The notes under the pieces were generated by a model. The model was not told the origin of the DNA. It did not search any database and saw nothing but the letters and a program-made list of their open reading frames with translations. The translations under genes were made by a program, and so were the position numbers. Positions 1 to 8,875 of a DNA stretch of 39,658 bases are shown piece by piece. The stretch's first letter is position 1. Each line of letters begins with the position of its first letter. This DNA comes from a virus: positions 1 through 39,658 of IMG/VR virus record IMGVR_UViG_3300027797_000056; one strand, 5' to 3'.

Positions 1-182
1 ACATTCCCGGAGAAGTACCCACCCCCAGTGACTTGGAGGGGTTGGGACGCCGTCCCGGTTAGAGACCCAGCTCCAACGGATATGTTGCGGACGGTGACAT
101 TGCCCGGGTCCTGGTACGCCATTCCGCCGAGCATGCCATTGGTAGGGACCTGATCGATTTCGTAACCAACTAATCTACTCAT
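1..182 (-). CDS. Tail fibre protein, partial (5' end only)
   Basis: The ATG at 180-182 on the minus strand opens a frame that runs off the left edge, giving about 60 residues. It begins MSRLVGYEIDQVPTNGMLGG, an opening seen in cyanophage fibre and structural proteins. It then enters the GTASQPLQVTGG...SGNV repeat found several times in the next gene upstream on this strand (240-5081). The function is inferred to be host recognition or tail-fibre structure. The gene lies 57 bp downstream of that fibre gene, with a GTTTAAGG-type motif in the gap. The window breaks inside a 32-bp sequence that recurs exactly at 2155-2186, so the edge may be a repeat-induced assembly end. The C-terminal part and full length cannot be seen. 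Confidence 0.8.
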   Translation of the reverse strand, partial: MSRLVGYEIDQVPTNGMLGGMAYQDPGNVTVRNISVGAGSLTGTASQPLQVTGGGYFSGN

Positions 183-228
183 CGTTGATAATCTGCGGGT
201 GCTCTGTGAGACTCTTTCATTACTAGTA

Positions 229-237
229 CCTTAAACT
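229..237 (-). promoter_or_regulatory. GTTTAAAG-type motif before partial fibre gene
   Basis: Minus strand reads AGTTTAAGG, the same nine bases as the plus-strand site at 13985-13993. It lies in the 57-bp gap about 47 nt before the ATG of the partial fibre gene. A promoter role is inferred from recurrence and orientation. Confidence 0.45.
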
Positions 238-239
238 GC

Positions 240-3200
240 TCACAGTGTGATTGTCTGGAGTTGGGCGTTGGTGAGCCGGACGGGCCAGTAGGTGAGGCGG
301 CGGATGGTGCCGTTTAGAAACTGAGAATTGTTGTTTACGGAGCCGATGGACATTGATGAAACTGCGGGTACAGAGCCAACTGCGTCAGTAAGTACAACGC
401 CGCCATTAGCAGCCGCAGCAAAGTTATTACTGGCAAATGCGCTAGCGATTTTGCGCCTTCTTGCTCCTGCTATGACAACTGGGTACAATTCCGATTGAGT
501 AACGCCGCTAACGGAAATAAATGTTCCAGCTATTGCTTCGGTGACATAGCTAAATTGATTGATGTTACTTCCTGTTCGGCAATCAACAATAACCGGAAAT
601 GCGCTTGCTGGCACGGCAAGCTCTCTGAACACATCTCCGTAAAACGTCCCCTCATCCTGCCGATACCACGAACTAAACGCACTGCCCGTAATGCTGGCCA
701 CATCAGCGGCGCGGGTGGCGGCTGCGGTGGTGGTGGGGATGTAGGAGGTGGGGAAAGCGCCTGCTTCGCCTTGACATCCCCATAGATAAAAAGTTGACGA
801 AACCGAGTCGGCGTACAAATAATAATAATAAGAATCCCTTGAAGATGTTGTTGCTGAAATACGATACCAACCGTTTGGATATCTTACGACGGAAGCGTTG
901 AACCACGCTCCAGCAACAACAAGTGATTGAGTGGAGAAGGTAAACGTCCAATCAATTCCGCCATATCCAGCCCAGATCAGTCTGACAGTCGAAGATGTCC
1001 CTTGCTTTACAAAAAAAGAATAGGTAAGTGTTCCCGCTCCCAATGAATACCTGAAACCCGCGTTATCGGTTGCAAGCATTGCAGTATTGGTTCCGTCTGG
1101 TGCGATGCCAGCGTTGTCCAGCATTGTTGTTGCAAGCCATCCAGCGCTTGCCTGGCTATACGTCAGAGAGTTTATTCTCGCCTCCTCCACTAGCAGCCCA
1201 AGGCTTTCTCCAGTGGCCGGGTTGTGGTCGAAGCGTGGCTCGTTCACCGCTGCCGTCTTTATCAGGCCATCAGCCCCAACGTACGTCGCGGTGGAGGCGC
1301 GGGTGAACGTAACCCGGCTATCCAGGACTTTTGTCTGGGCGAATGCCAGGTCGAGTGTCGGCCGGACAGTGGGGTATGAGGAGGTGTTGTAGAAGTCGGT
1401 GGCGGTGACGATCCCGGAGACGCTGGAGTCGCCGATGACGTGTAATTTGCTCGTGGGGTTGGTGGTTCCGATGCCAACGTTACCAGAGATATAGGCCCCG
1501 CCGGTAACTTGGAGAGGTTGTGATGCCGTCCCTGTTGTTGTTCCAGTTCCTATAAGGACATTACCAGAATTAGTAATTCTTACTCCAGCAGCACTACTGC
1601 TCCAAGGAGCAATTATAAAATTCCCAGTTCCTGCTGTGCCATCAGTAAAAATTATTGCTTTATCATCAGATTGAGTTATTGGATTGTAAGCACCAGCACC
1701 CAGTCTATTGTGAATATCAATATATCCATAACCACTAACTCTGAGTTCTGGATTTGCGTCTGCGGCTGAACCATTATTGATTTCCAGTTTTGCTTGAGGA
1801 TTTGTAATACCAACTCCAACAGAACCAGAAACATAAGCACCACCAGTAACTTGAAGTGCTTGTGATGCTGTCCCTGTCGCTGTCGTGGTTGCTACAAGGA
1901 GGTTTCCAGAAGTATCAATTGTTGCTCTAGCTACTGGTCCACTTGTAGTATTTCCAAGCGCGGGCATTTGTAGAAAAACTAAACTTCCAGCATTATTTCC
2001 TATTGCCCAAGGATTGCTATTATTAAAATCAAGAATACCGATAGCATTGTTCCTTACACCGCCGATTACAAGATTTGTACCATAATTAGATGAAGACCAC
2101 TGCGAAGAAGCGCGAATATCAAGTGCTCCCTGTGGGTTTGTGGTTCCAATACCCACATTCCCGGAGAAGTACCCACCCCCAGTGACCTGAAGGGGCTGGG
2201 ATGCTGTCCCTGTCGCCGATGCGGAACCAATAATAAAGTTTCCAGAACTATCGACTCTACCTCGATCTAGATTGGTTCCCGAGGAATTCGCAGTAACGAA
2301 TCTTAAGACACCACCGGTAGCTTTGTATGCTACTATATCCAGCAATCCGGCATTGCTGATAGCAAAACTTCCTACCGATGTTATGTCCGCAGAATACGCT
2401 GCGATAGTACCAAGAACTTCTAATTTATTTGATGGGTTGGTTCTGCCAATGCCGACGTTACCAGTGGAAGTAAGTCTTACTAGTTCGGTTGAACCGGATC
2501 CAAATGCCATTCCCTGCAGAGAACCATTCGGATTGAACTCAATATAACCCATCTCAGTTGTATCAATTACCTGAAGTAATTTTGTTGATGCAGTAGTCCA
2601 ATCAGCTCCCGCGATATTTCTTGTTGCCTTAATCCTCAAATACGAGTTATTGCCATTCGAATGAAAGAACTGTGCTACTGTGGCCGTGGCGTTGGCAGTT
2701 GTACCAAAATTGCTGGCATTTAAATTGGAAATGCTAGCATTTGGAGAGAGTTGTAGCGCAACAGCCGGGTTTGTGGTGCCAATACCAACATTACCACTTG
2801 AATTTATAAACTGCCGAATATTCCCCGATCCGTCGGAAATGATGATATTATTGCTCGAGGTAGCAATGCTGGATCCAGTATTTGACCCGATCACAACGTT
2901 TGAGCTTCCGGAGGTTATTGCTGAACCTGCACCGGATCCTAAACCGGTATTACTCGATCCTGTTCCCACAGTGCCTAGCGCCGCGTAGCCTACTGCTGTA
3001 TTATTTGAGGATCCGTCGATGTACCTGAGACTATGGCCTCCTACCGCTACGTTATTCCCTCCGCCGATCTCGGTAACCGATGCGATAGTCAGCTCCATCC
3101 CCGCAAATGATGAGTTTGTGGTAGACATCACGTCGTTTACCGCGGGAAGGTTCGTCGGCAGGAACGGAGGTGAAACAACGATAGAAGTTATTGCCCCGCC

Positions 3201-5081
3201 AGACACCGTGATGTTCACAAAATACGAGTACAATTTTGATACCGCTTTATCCACAAAGACTACGTTCGTGTACGTGGCGTTCGCGGGCATGACGGTTGGC
3301 TGGGCGGTAACCGTGTAAGTAAGCTCCGCTGTTCCTCTTGGGGCGGTCTCTCCTAGGCATTCGTGACCAATCCCAACATCGAGGAGAGAGTTTCTATACA
3401 GTGAGACCTGGTAGCCTATATTAGTGCTCGCGTTACTGTACTGGCTAAACCCTGCTATCTGGTGCCCTATCGCAACGGACCTATCCACTGACCTTGCGTA
3501 GCTATAATTACTACTTCCAACACTCACTGATAGTTCAACTGCTCCGCTTGTAAACTTACCCTGAAATGAGTCGAATCCTACAGAGACTATGTTGAAGGGA
3601 TTTACTGATGTTGCGTTAAGGTTATTAAACGCCGTACCAATTTTTAGTAAGCCTGGCTTTGTGCTTATGTCCGTAGGGGTATTATCGTCGCCTACTGATA
3701 GATAATTATTTATGGGCCTCTTAAAGGCACTTTTTAGTATCTTGAATCTCAGGTTCTGTGTTCCTCCTCCGAGGGCCGATGTAGGAATCTCAAATACCGT
3801 GGTGCTATCGTAATCGTTTACACCTGTTTTTCTAACAGCGAGATTGTCTATAACGTTATTAGTGATTCTTATCTGTACTATTACGTTTCCGCTGGGCTGA
3901 GTCCCGCTGACGTAGGTCAGTGTCTGAGACGATATGAGTATACTACTGGGGTAATTATTACTGCTCTGTGTGATCTCGAATGGATTGGGTGTTCCATCAA
4001 AGGACAGGAGCCAGGTGTAGTAAAAATTTACATTACCAAAAATTACCGCGTTGTAAACGCTTCTGTTTACGCCAGTCCCGAAGTAGATCCTGCTACTGTC
4101 CCCTATGGTTAGGTCTCCACGAACATCGAGTTTTGATATCGGGTTATTTGTTCCGATGCCCACATTACCAGTGGAGGTGATTCTGAGCCTTTCAGTGTTA
4201 TTGGTAGAGATAAGTAACGGCGCGTTTGTCGTGGTGCCTAGGATCGCGTACGCGTCCCCTGCGCGAAAAATCGCCGATGTTGGTGTTCCACCACCACCCC
4301 CGGTGTAGTCAGCGAGGAATCCGCCGATGGTGGAGCCGGACGTATCCGTGGTTCTGGCCCTGATCTGAACGCTGCCGGAGTTAACAACGTCTAGATTTAC
4401 GGACGGATTGGTGATGCCAATGCCCACATTACCGCTAAAACTACCACCACCGGCCACAGCGAGGTTCGACACTCCGTTCGCTGTCGGAGTTAGTGTCATC
4501 GCGTTGTAAACCGTGCCCCCCGTCGGAGAGAATCTCCACCTCCAGAGATCGTTGTTATTATCGTCGGCTAAGTTAAAATCAAAAGCTGTCTGGCTGGAGG
4601 TAATCGTAGGACCGATTGAGGCAGCGTCTGACGCCTCCGCGGTAAACGTTATGGTGCTGACCGAGCTTAGTGCCCCGGTGACGTTCGCCCCGCCATTAAA
4701 ACTCTGGCCCCACAACGTCCTCGTGGTCGCCAGCGTAGTAGCCGTGGCGGCATTGCCTGTAACCCCGATCCCCCACGTCCCGCTCGCGTTTGCTCCCGTG
4801 GTGCTTGGCGCCCCGATGGAGTTATACGAGATGGTGAGGGCCGCGCTTCCATTAAACGTAGAGCCACTCCCCCCTCCGCTTCCGCCATTATTAAACGTCA
4901 GTGAGTTAGCAGTGGATACGGCTACTGCGCCGATCTGCACGACGGAGTTTGCGCCGTCATTCTTTAGAGTATATAGCTTTCCGTCGTAGGTGTTGAGGGC
5001 CAGCTCACCCAGCGAGAGGTCCCCCACCGCGGGCACTCTGCCCTGAACAGCGGACCTCTTAATCTTTATCGTGTTTGCCAT
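240..5081 (-). CDS. Large tail fibre protein with GNVGIG repeats and YadA-like segment
   Basis: A 1613-residue virion fibre, probably involved in host recognition. The N-terminus (MANTIKIKR... then LGELALNTYDGKLY, residues 1-40) matches the attachment-domain style of cyanophage fibre proteins and resembles the start of the gene at 5201-7039. The long shaft holds about ten copies of a GNVGIGTTNP-type repeat. A stretch near residues 675-745 (NTAVGYAAL-type, SNVVIGSNTG) resembles YadA/Hep_Hag trimeric beta-roll repeats. From about residue 1237 to the end there is a separate domain (VTFTRASTATYVG, LGLLVEEARIN) found at the ends of other phage fibres. Stretches at plus coordinates about 1540-2110 are clearly more AT-rich than the flanks, suggesting recombination. 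Only a weak ribosome site (AGGGAA) precedes the ATG. The fibre call is firm; receptor and oligomeric state are inferred. Confidence 0.9.
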   Translation of the reverse strand: MANTIKIKRSAVQGRVPAVGDLSLGELALNTYDGKLYTLKNDGANSVVQIGAVAVSTANSLTFNNGGSGGGSGSTFNGSAALTISYNSIGAPSTTGANASGTWGIGVTGNAATATTLATTRTLWGQSFNGGANVTGALSSVSTITFTAEASDAASIGPTITSSQTAFDFNLADDNNNDLWRWRFSPTGGTVYNAMTLTPTANGVSNLAVAGGGSFSGNVGIGITNPSVNLDVVNSGSVQIRARTTDTSGSTIGGFLADYTGGGGGTPTSAIFRAGDAYAILGTTTNAPLLISTNNTERLRITSTGNVGIGTNNPISKLDVRGDLTIGDSSRIYFGTGVNRSVYNAVIFGNVNFYYTWLLSFDGTPNPFEITQSSNNYPSSILISSQTLTYVSGTQPSGNVIVQIRITNNVIDNLAVRKTGVNDYDSTTVFEIPTSALGGGTQNLRFKILKSAFKRPINNYLSVGDDNTPTDISTKPGLLKIGTAFNNLNATSVNPFNIVSVGFDSFQGKFTSGAVELSVSVGSSNYSYARSVDRSVAIGHQIAGFSQYSNASTNIGYQVSLYRNSLLDVGIGHECLGETAPRGTAELTYTVTAQPTVMPANATYTNVVFVDKAVSKLYSYFVNITVSGGAITSIVVSPPFLPTNLPAVNDVMSTTNSSFAGMELTIASVTEIGGGNNVAVGGHSLRYIDGSSNNTAVGYAALGTVGTGSSNTGLGSGAGSAITSGSSNVVIGSNTGSSIATSSNNIIISDGSGNIRQFINSSGNVGIGTTNPAVALQLSPNASISNLNASNFGTTANATATVAQFFHSNGNNSYLRIKATRNIAGADWTTASTKLLQVIDTTEMGYIEFNPNGSLQGMAFGSGSTELVRLTSTGNVGIGRTNPSNKLEVLGTIAAYSADITSVGSFAISNAGLLDIVAYKATGGVLRFVTANSSGTNLDRGRVDSSGNFIIGSASATGTASQPLQVTGGGYFSGNVGIGTTNPQGALDIRASSQWSSSNYGTNLVIGGVRNNAIGILDFNNSNPWAIGNNAGSLVFLQMPALGNTTSGPVARATIDTSGNLLVATTTATGTASQALQVTGGAYVSGSVGVGITNPQAKLEINNGSAADANPELRVSGYGYIDIHNRLGAGAYNPITQSDDKAIIFTDGTAGTGNFIIAPWSSSAAGVRITNSGNVLIGTGTTTGTASQPLQVTGGAYISGNVGIGTTNPTSKLHVIGDSSVSGIVTATDFYNTSSYPTVRPTLDLAFAQTKVLDSRVTFTRASTATYVGADGLIKTAAVNEPRFDHNPATGESLGLLVEEARINSLTYSQASAGWLATTMLDNAGIAPDGTNTAMLATDNAGFRYSLGAGTLTYSFFVKQGTSSTVRLIWAGYGGIDWTFTFSTQSLVVAGAWFNASVVRYPNGWYRISATTSSRDSYYYYLYADSVSSTFYLWGCQGEAGAFPTSYIPTTTAAATRAADVASITGSAFSSWYRQDEGTFYGDVFRELAVPASAFPVIVDCRTGSNINQFSYVTEAIAGTFISVSGVTQSELYPVVIAGARRRKIASAFASNNFAAAANGGVVLTDAVGSVPAVSSMSIGSVNNNSQFLNGTIRRLTYWPVRLTNAQLQTITL

Positions 5082-5118
5082 GTGGCTTCCCTGTGAATGC
5101 TATTTAGCAAGGATGGAA

Positions 5119-5136
5119 CTTCGTTATATAACGAAG
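5119..5136. repeat. Perfect 18-bp palindrome upstream of large fibre gene
   Basis: CTTCGTTATATAACGAAG equals its own reverse complement. It lies 38 bp before the ATG of the fibre gene at 240-5081, in the only sizeable gap between the two fibre genes. It could be an operator, a processing site or a weak bidirectional hairpin. No T-run follows on either side, so a classical terminator is unlikely. Confidence 0.7.
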
Positions 5137-5173
5137 GGAGGTACTTACGTCTCTATTAGTACTTCAACTAGTT

Positions 5174-5198
5174 CTACTCTACTCTACTCTACTCTACT
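5174..5198. repeat. Pentanucleotide tandem repeat (CTACT)x5
   Basis: Five perfect copies of CTACT (AGTAG on the minus strand) begin 2 bp after the stop codon of the fibre gene at 5201-7039. Because the unit contains TAG and its length is not a multiple of three, the array puts stop codons in every minus-strand frame. Copy number could vary by replication slippage. Confidence 0.9.
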
Positions 5199-5200
5199 GG

Positions 5201-7039
5201 CTAGAAAGTTCCGCCGTCGAAGGTTATATTGTCGATCGCGCCGCCAGTGATGTTCACGTTACTCGACGCCTGAGTCGCCATTGTTCCCAGCCCTAGCGTC
5301 GTGCGACCAGCAGCGGCATCAACGTCGTCGATAAGGCTCCGGCCAAATGCTGTCAGGGAAGTCAACGAAGCTGCCGAGGCTCCTGTGTAGTAAGCAATAT
5401 TGTCAGCAGCGGGAGTAAGCCCACCCACGGTCGACAGAGCGGCCGATAGTGCCAGAGTCGGGTTCCCCGCTACTCCATCTCCGTTACTGACGCTTATGCC
5501 CGTTCCGCTTGTCGCAACCGATCTAGCGGCAATGGTATCCGCCGCAGTCCTAACAAATATTCCGTTGGTTCCCAGGCTATGAAGGGCGAGTGCTTGGCCC
5601 GTAAGGCCTACAGTGTCGGTTCCAACAGCAATGCCCGTTCCCGCTCCGACATCGAGCGTATTGCCCGACTTCGTCAGACCACTTCCAGCGGTGATCTGTC
5701 CAGCACCCGAGAACTGTGTAAACGAGAGCGTATCTCCGGTAAACGTTGCGTAACCGGCACCCGACCTACCCATCCGAATCGGCGGAGGTGAAGTCTGAAT
5801 GAAACCGTTGCTACCATTTACGGTACCACCGGCAACAAAGACGTAGTCGCCTGAAGTAATCTCACCTGTCGGACCGTTGTCAAAGTCAGCTGCTCTTGTC
5901 CAGACACCGTTCGCGCCCGCACCGACAGTTGTTACGGTGTATACGCCGTTATAAGCAGCGGTTGTGTGATCTTTTACAAGAATACGCTTACCAAGGGTTA
6001 AAGTAGCCCCACTGTCAACACTGTTTGGGCATCCGCTGAGAGTGGCGCCAACACCGGGGTCGCCAGTTACACCGATGCTGAGGCCAGTGCCGTTGGTCAG
6101 CACGGCATTAGAACCGCCAAATGTAGCGGACAGCTTGACCTGGTTAAGCGCCGGCTCGGCGGTTACGTAGTAAGTAGTATTGGCAGTTAGTCCCGTGCCA
6201 GTTACAGTATCACCTGTGCGAATCTGGGAGTTGATATGTAGTCCATGATCGGCACTAAATGTAATAGTATCGGTGCCGGTGATGGTGGCGATAGTTAGTA
6301 GAGTGCCTCCAGAAGTGTACGCGTACGAGACAGAGGAGGTAGTCGCAAAGTCAGCAGCACCGTGGACGTTTAAGCTTTGCGCGATCGAGTCGGCGTACTG
6401 TTTGTTTACAGCGTCGGTAGGGAGTTCCGGCGGTGCAACGTTCAGGATTCGTTGGCTGTTAAAATTAACAGCGGTCGTAGGCGCCGCCATCTGATCAAGA
6501 CGACTCGTTCTTACCTGAGTGTCGAAGTCACTAATCTTGGCCGCCGTGAGGGTCGGGATATCAGCGGCAACTAGACTCGTACCGGATGTAACCAGGCCCT
6601 TACTGTTAAACGTTACCTTGGTAGCCGTACCCGCCGTCGCAACGTCATTCTTGAGAGTTACGGTGATCGATGTTGTGCCCGAACCAGTAGCGTCACCGCT
6701 TAGCGTGATTGTTTGGTTGCCAGTTATATAGTTTTGGTTCTTTACAAACGCTGTTGTTGCTACCTTAGTGCTGCTATCAGAAGCTATCTGGGTAGCAGCA
6801 ATCACATCACCGCTGAAAGTTTTGTTTCCGGATACGGTTTGAACGCCGGTTAGCGTTACAAACGCTCCTGGGCCTCCTATCGAGAGGATCGATGAAGCAG
6901 TACCTCCTGCCCCTCCGGTACCCTTACCGTAGTAGAGTACTTCATCTACCTCGTTAAAGGCTAGTTCCGCATTGGCCAGCGAACCTGGCGCGCCAGTAGC
7001 TCCAGATGCTCTGCGCTTGATTCTAATAGTATTAGCCAT
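5201..7039 (-). CDS. Tail fibre / baseplate-associated structural protein
   Basis: A 612-residue virion protein. The N-terminus (MANTIRIKRR, then NAELAFNEVDEVLYYG) parallels the neighbouring fibre at 240-5081. The sequence is rich in Gly, Thr, Ser and Ala and low in Cys, as in beta-structured phage fibres. Near residues 256-320 is a module (TITF...GL...GDTVTGTGL..NTTYYV...VKLSATFGG) also present in the tail sheath here. The C-terminus ends NITGGAIDNITFDGGTF, a terminal motif common in cyanophage fibre proteins. It is part of a run of minus-strand fibre and adaptor genes. No strong ribosome-binding site precedes the ATG. Its exact place in the tail is unknown. Confidence 0.8.
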   Translation of the reverse strand: MANTIRIKRRASGATGAPGSLANAELAFNEVDEVLYYGKGTGGAGGTASSILSIGGPGAFVTLTGVQTVSGNKTFSGDVIAATQIASDSSTKVATTAFVKNQNYITGNQTITLSGDATGSGTTSITVTLKNDVATAGTATKVTFNSKGLVTSGTSLVAADIPTLTAAKISDFDTQVRTSRLDQMAAPTTAVNFNSQRILNVAPPELPTDAVNKQYADSIAQSLNVHGAADFATTSSVSYAYTSGGTLLTIATITGTDTITFSADHGLHINSQIRTGDTVTGTGLTANTTYYVTAEPALNQVKLSATFGGSNAVLTNGTGLSIGVTGDPGVGATLSGCPNSVDSGATLTLGKRILVKDHTTAAYNGVYTVTTVGAGANGVWTRAADFDNGPTGEITSGDYVFVAGGTVNGSNGFIQTSPPPIRMGRSGAGYATFTGDTLSFTQFSGAGQITAGSGLTKSGNTLDVGAGTGIAVGTDTVGLTGQALALHSLGTNGIFVRTAADTIAARSVATSGTGISVSNGDGVAGNPTLALSAALSTVGGLTPAADNIAYYTGASAASLTSLTAFGRSLIDDVDAAAGRTTLGLGTMATQASSNVNITGGAIDNITFDGGTF

Positions 7040-7099
7040 TTAAAGACAGGAGATAGGAAGAGCTAAACAGCGTGTTAATCTTCTCGTCTTTCAACTAAG

Positions 7100-7858
7100 T
7101 CAGAAATTGCCGCCATCGGTTATCGTTAGGAGCGTATTTACGTCGTTCACTGTGTATTTTGCTTGTGACTGATTATACACCACCACACTCTTATCAACTT
7201 TGCTCGTATCGATTACGTTCGCCAAATCTCCCAGCGATGGCTTATTACCAGCGTGCCACACCTCGCTGGAGTTGACCTTTAGAGACTCCGCGTTAACTCC
7301 GCCCTGTACCGCAACATCTCCAACTATCTCGGTGCCGTTGGCAAATTGCTCGTCCTCGTTGATAACGAGTTTGTTTCCGTTCGCTGTGGAAAATCCCGCA
7401 AGAGCAACTTTATTATTGATTTTTAGTCTGATCCCGTCCGTGTGAACGCGGTTATCTCCGTCCGCGCCGTTCTTGAACTGGTCGAGGTAATCGTCAGTTC
7501 TGCCATACACATCCCCCACCTCAACCCACACCGAGGCCGCTTGGTTCCATACCTTGAGCAGGTACTTATCCACTCCGGCGGACGTATCCACCCAAGCTTC
7601 TCCGTTGGACAGCTCCACAGGGAACCCGTAGGTGGAAGCCGTGGAGTTTGGCGCGGAAGCCCCGAAGTGAATCGGACCAATCTTCCTGATCCGCCTATTT
7701 CCTCCGGAGTCCAGATCACAGACAAAAAGCCCGGGCTCACTGCTATTAAAGTTTACAGCTAGCTCACCGTCCTCAAGATCCTGTACTTGAGGCCTTTTGG
7801 AGAAGACGGGAGAGCGTCTTAGAAGGACCTTATCACGTGAGGAGGGTGTCTGAGTCAT
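7100..7858 (-). CDS. Tail fibre-related structural protein
   Basis: A protein of about 252 residues starting at the ATG at 7856-7858 (MTQTPSS...); the frame extends two codons upstream only through a TTG. The N-terminal segment (RRSPVFSKRPQVQDLEDGELAVNFNSSEPGLF) resembles the L..GELA.N....L attachment module of the two fibre genes downstream. The middle contains a WVEVGDVYG-type segment, and the C-terminus ends LLTITDGGNF, echoing the TIDGGTF-type ends of fibre proteins. A near-consensus GTTTAAAG motif sits just before the start. A fibre, adaptor or fibre-network protein is likely; the exact role is unknown. Confidence 0.7.
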   Translation of the reverse strand: MTQTPSSRDKVLLRRSPVFSKRPQVQDLEDGELAVNFNSSEPGLFVCDLDSGGNRRIRKIGPIHFGASAPNSTASTYGFPVELSNGEAWVDTSAGVDKYLLKVWNQAASVWVEVGDVYGRTDDYLDQFKNGADGDNRVHTDGIRLKINNKVALAGFSTANGNKLVINEDEQFANGTEIVGDVAVQGGVNAESLKVNSSEVWHAGNKPSLGDLANVIDTSKVDKSVVVYNQSQAKYTVNDVNTLLTITDGGNF

Positions 7859-7862
7859 ATAC

Positions 7863-7873
7863 AACTTTAATCT
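7863..7873 (-). promoter_or_regulatory. GTTTAAAG-type motif (one mismatch)
   Basis: Minus strand reads AGATTAAAGTT, one base from AGTTTAAAGTT, 4 nt before the ATG at 7858. If it is a promoter, the transcript would be almost leaderless, or it serves a start further downstream. Confidence 0.3.
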
Positions 7874-7882
7874 TAGTTAGGT

Positions 7883-8872
7883 TTAGTACGTGAGGCAGTC
7901 AATGACGTAAATGTCAGTTTCGCCCTGCTGGATATTATCGACGACCTCGACAACATAGTCCTCCATATACTTCTTGTTAACGGCGTCCAGAATGTGAACC
8001 GGATCGGCCACACCACTAATCCTTCTCTGGTTAGTGTCTAGAGCCGGGCTCCAGGCCTCGACGTTCTGCCCAAGCACCATGTGCCCGTAGAACTCCACCC
8101 GGCCAGAGGTTCTTACTCGTCCTACGGAATTGGACTGAGCATCCACCCAGCGCTGGATGGTTGTGATGTCCGGGTCGGTTGAAGCGACCAAGGTGAGAGG
8201 AACCGCCTCATTGCTCCCTGGAGAGATGGTGTTGTCGGCTGTGGTGACGGGCTGCTTCATAACAAAACCGTCTCCGACTTCTATCGCGGCCAGGAGCGAG
8301 TCAACCTGCCCCTTGGAGTAGGTCTGCGTTTTGGTGTAGTAGTTCTGCGATAGGTACAGCAGCGTGCTGTTGTAAGACGCTGAAATCTTACCATCTACTT
8401 CTCCTTCTGTTATAAAGGATAGCAGGGATACATTGATCTGCTCCTCAAGCGCTGTTAAAGCGTCGTCGACCTCAGCCTTAGCGTACACCGAGGAGATATC
8501 GGCCTTATTTCTCAGGAGCTTCTGTACCTGGGTCTTGGTATAGAAATCCTTTAGATCAGCACCTCCCATTGCCGATTGGGTCTTCGAGTAGACGTTGGGA
8601 GCCGACTCAAATACCTGAGCTTGGTCGCCGCGCAGGGCCTCGGATGACGTAGGTAAGACGCTATTGACTCCGGTGTCATTGCACGAGGGGCCGGCTTTGC
8701 CTCCGAGAAACGCCTGAACCTCAGGCTGCGTTCTAGAGTAGACGTTGGGCGATGACGTAAACGCCTGAGTCGATCCGCCTCTCGGCGCTCTTGGCTGAGA
8801 CGGCACAGCTCTGCTGCCACTAGTGTCGCCGTATGACGAGGAGTTTCCTCCTCCTCCAAATACCTTTGCCAT
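7883..8872 (-). CDS. Tail fibre-like protein with YTKTQ repeats
   Basis: A 329-residue virion protein. The N-terminal half carries repeated segments of the form VYSRTQ, VYSKTQ, FYTKTQVQKLL and YYTKTQTYSKGQVDSLL (residues about 45-185). These YTKTQVD-type repeats are common in phage tail fibres and likely form trimeric coils. The C-terminal half (RRISGVADPVHILDAVNKKYMEDYV) is also typical of fibre proteins (sAnKkYVDd-like). A good AGGAGG lies about 13 nt before the ATG, inside the end of the upstream gene, whose stop is only 3 bp away, so the two are probably co-transcribed. The call as a fibre-type protein is good; partner and position are not known. Confidence 0.75.
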   Translation of the reverse strand: MAKVFGGGGNSSSYGDTSGSRAVPSQPRAPRGGSTQAFTSSPNVYSRTQPEVQAFLGGKAGPSCNDTGVNSVLPTSSEALRGDQAQVFESAPNVYSKTQSAMGGADLKDFYTKTQVQKLLRNKADISSVYAKAEVDDALTALEEQINVSLLSFITEGEVDGKISASYNSTLLYLSQNYYTKTQTYSKGQVDSLLAAIEVGDGFVMKQPVTTADNTISPGSNEAVPLTLVASTDPDITTIQRWVDAQSNSVGRVRTSGRVEFYGHMVLGQNVEAWSPALDTNQRRISGVADPVHILDAVNKKYMEDYVVEVVDNIQQGETDIYVIDCLTY

Positions 8873-8875
8873 GGC

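Noticed and set aside
5119-5136. Palindrome as terminator
   Set aside because: No T-run follows on either strand and the stem centre is AT-only.
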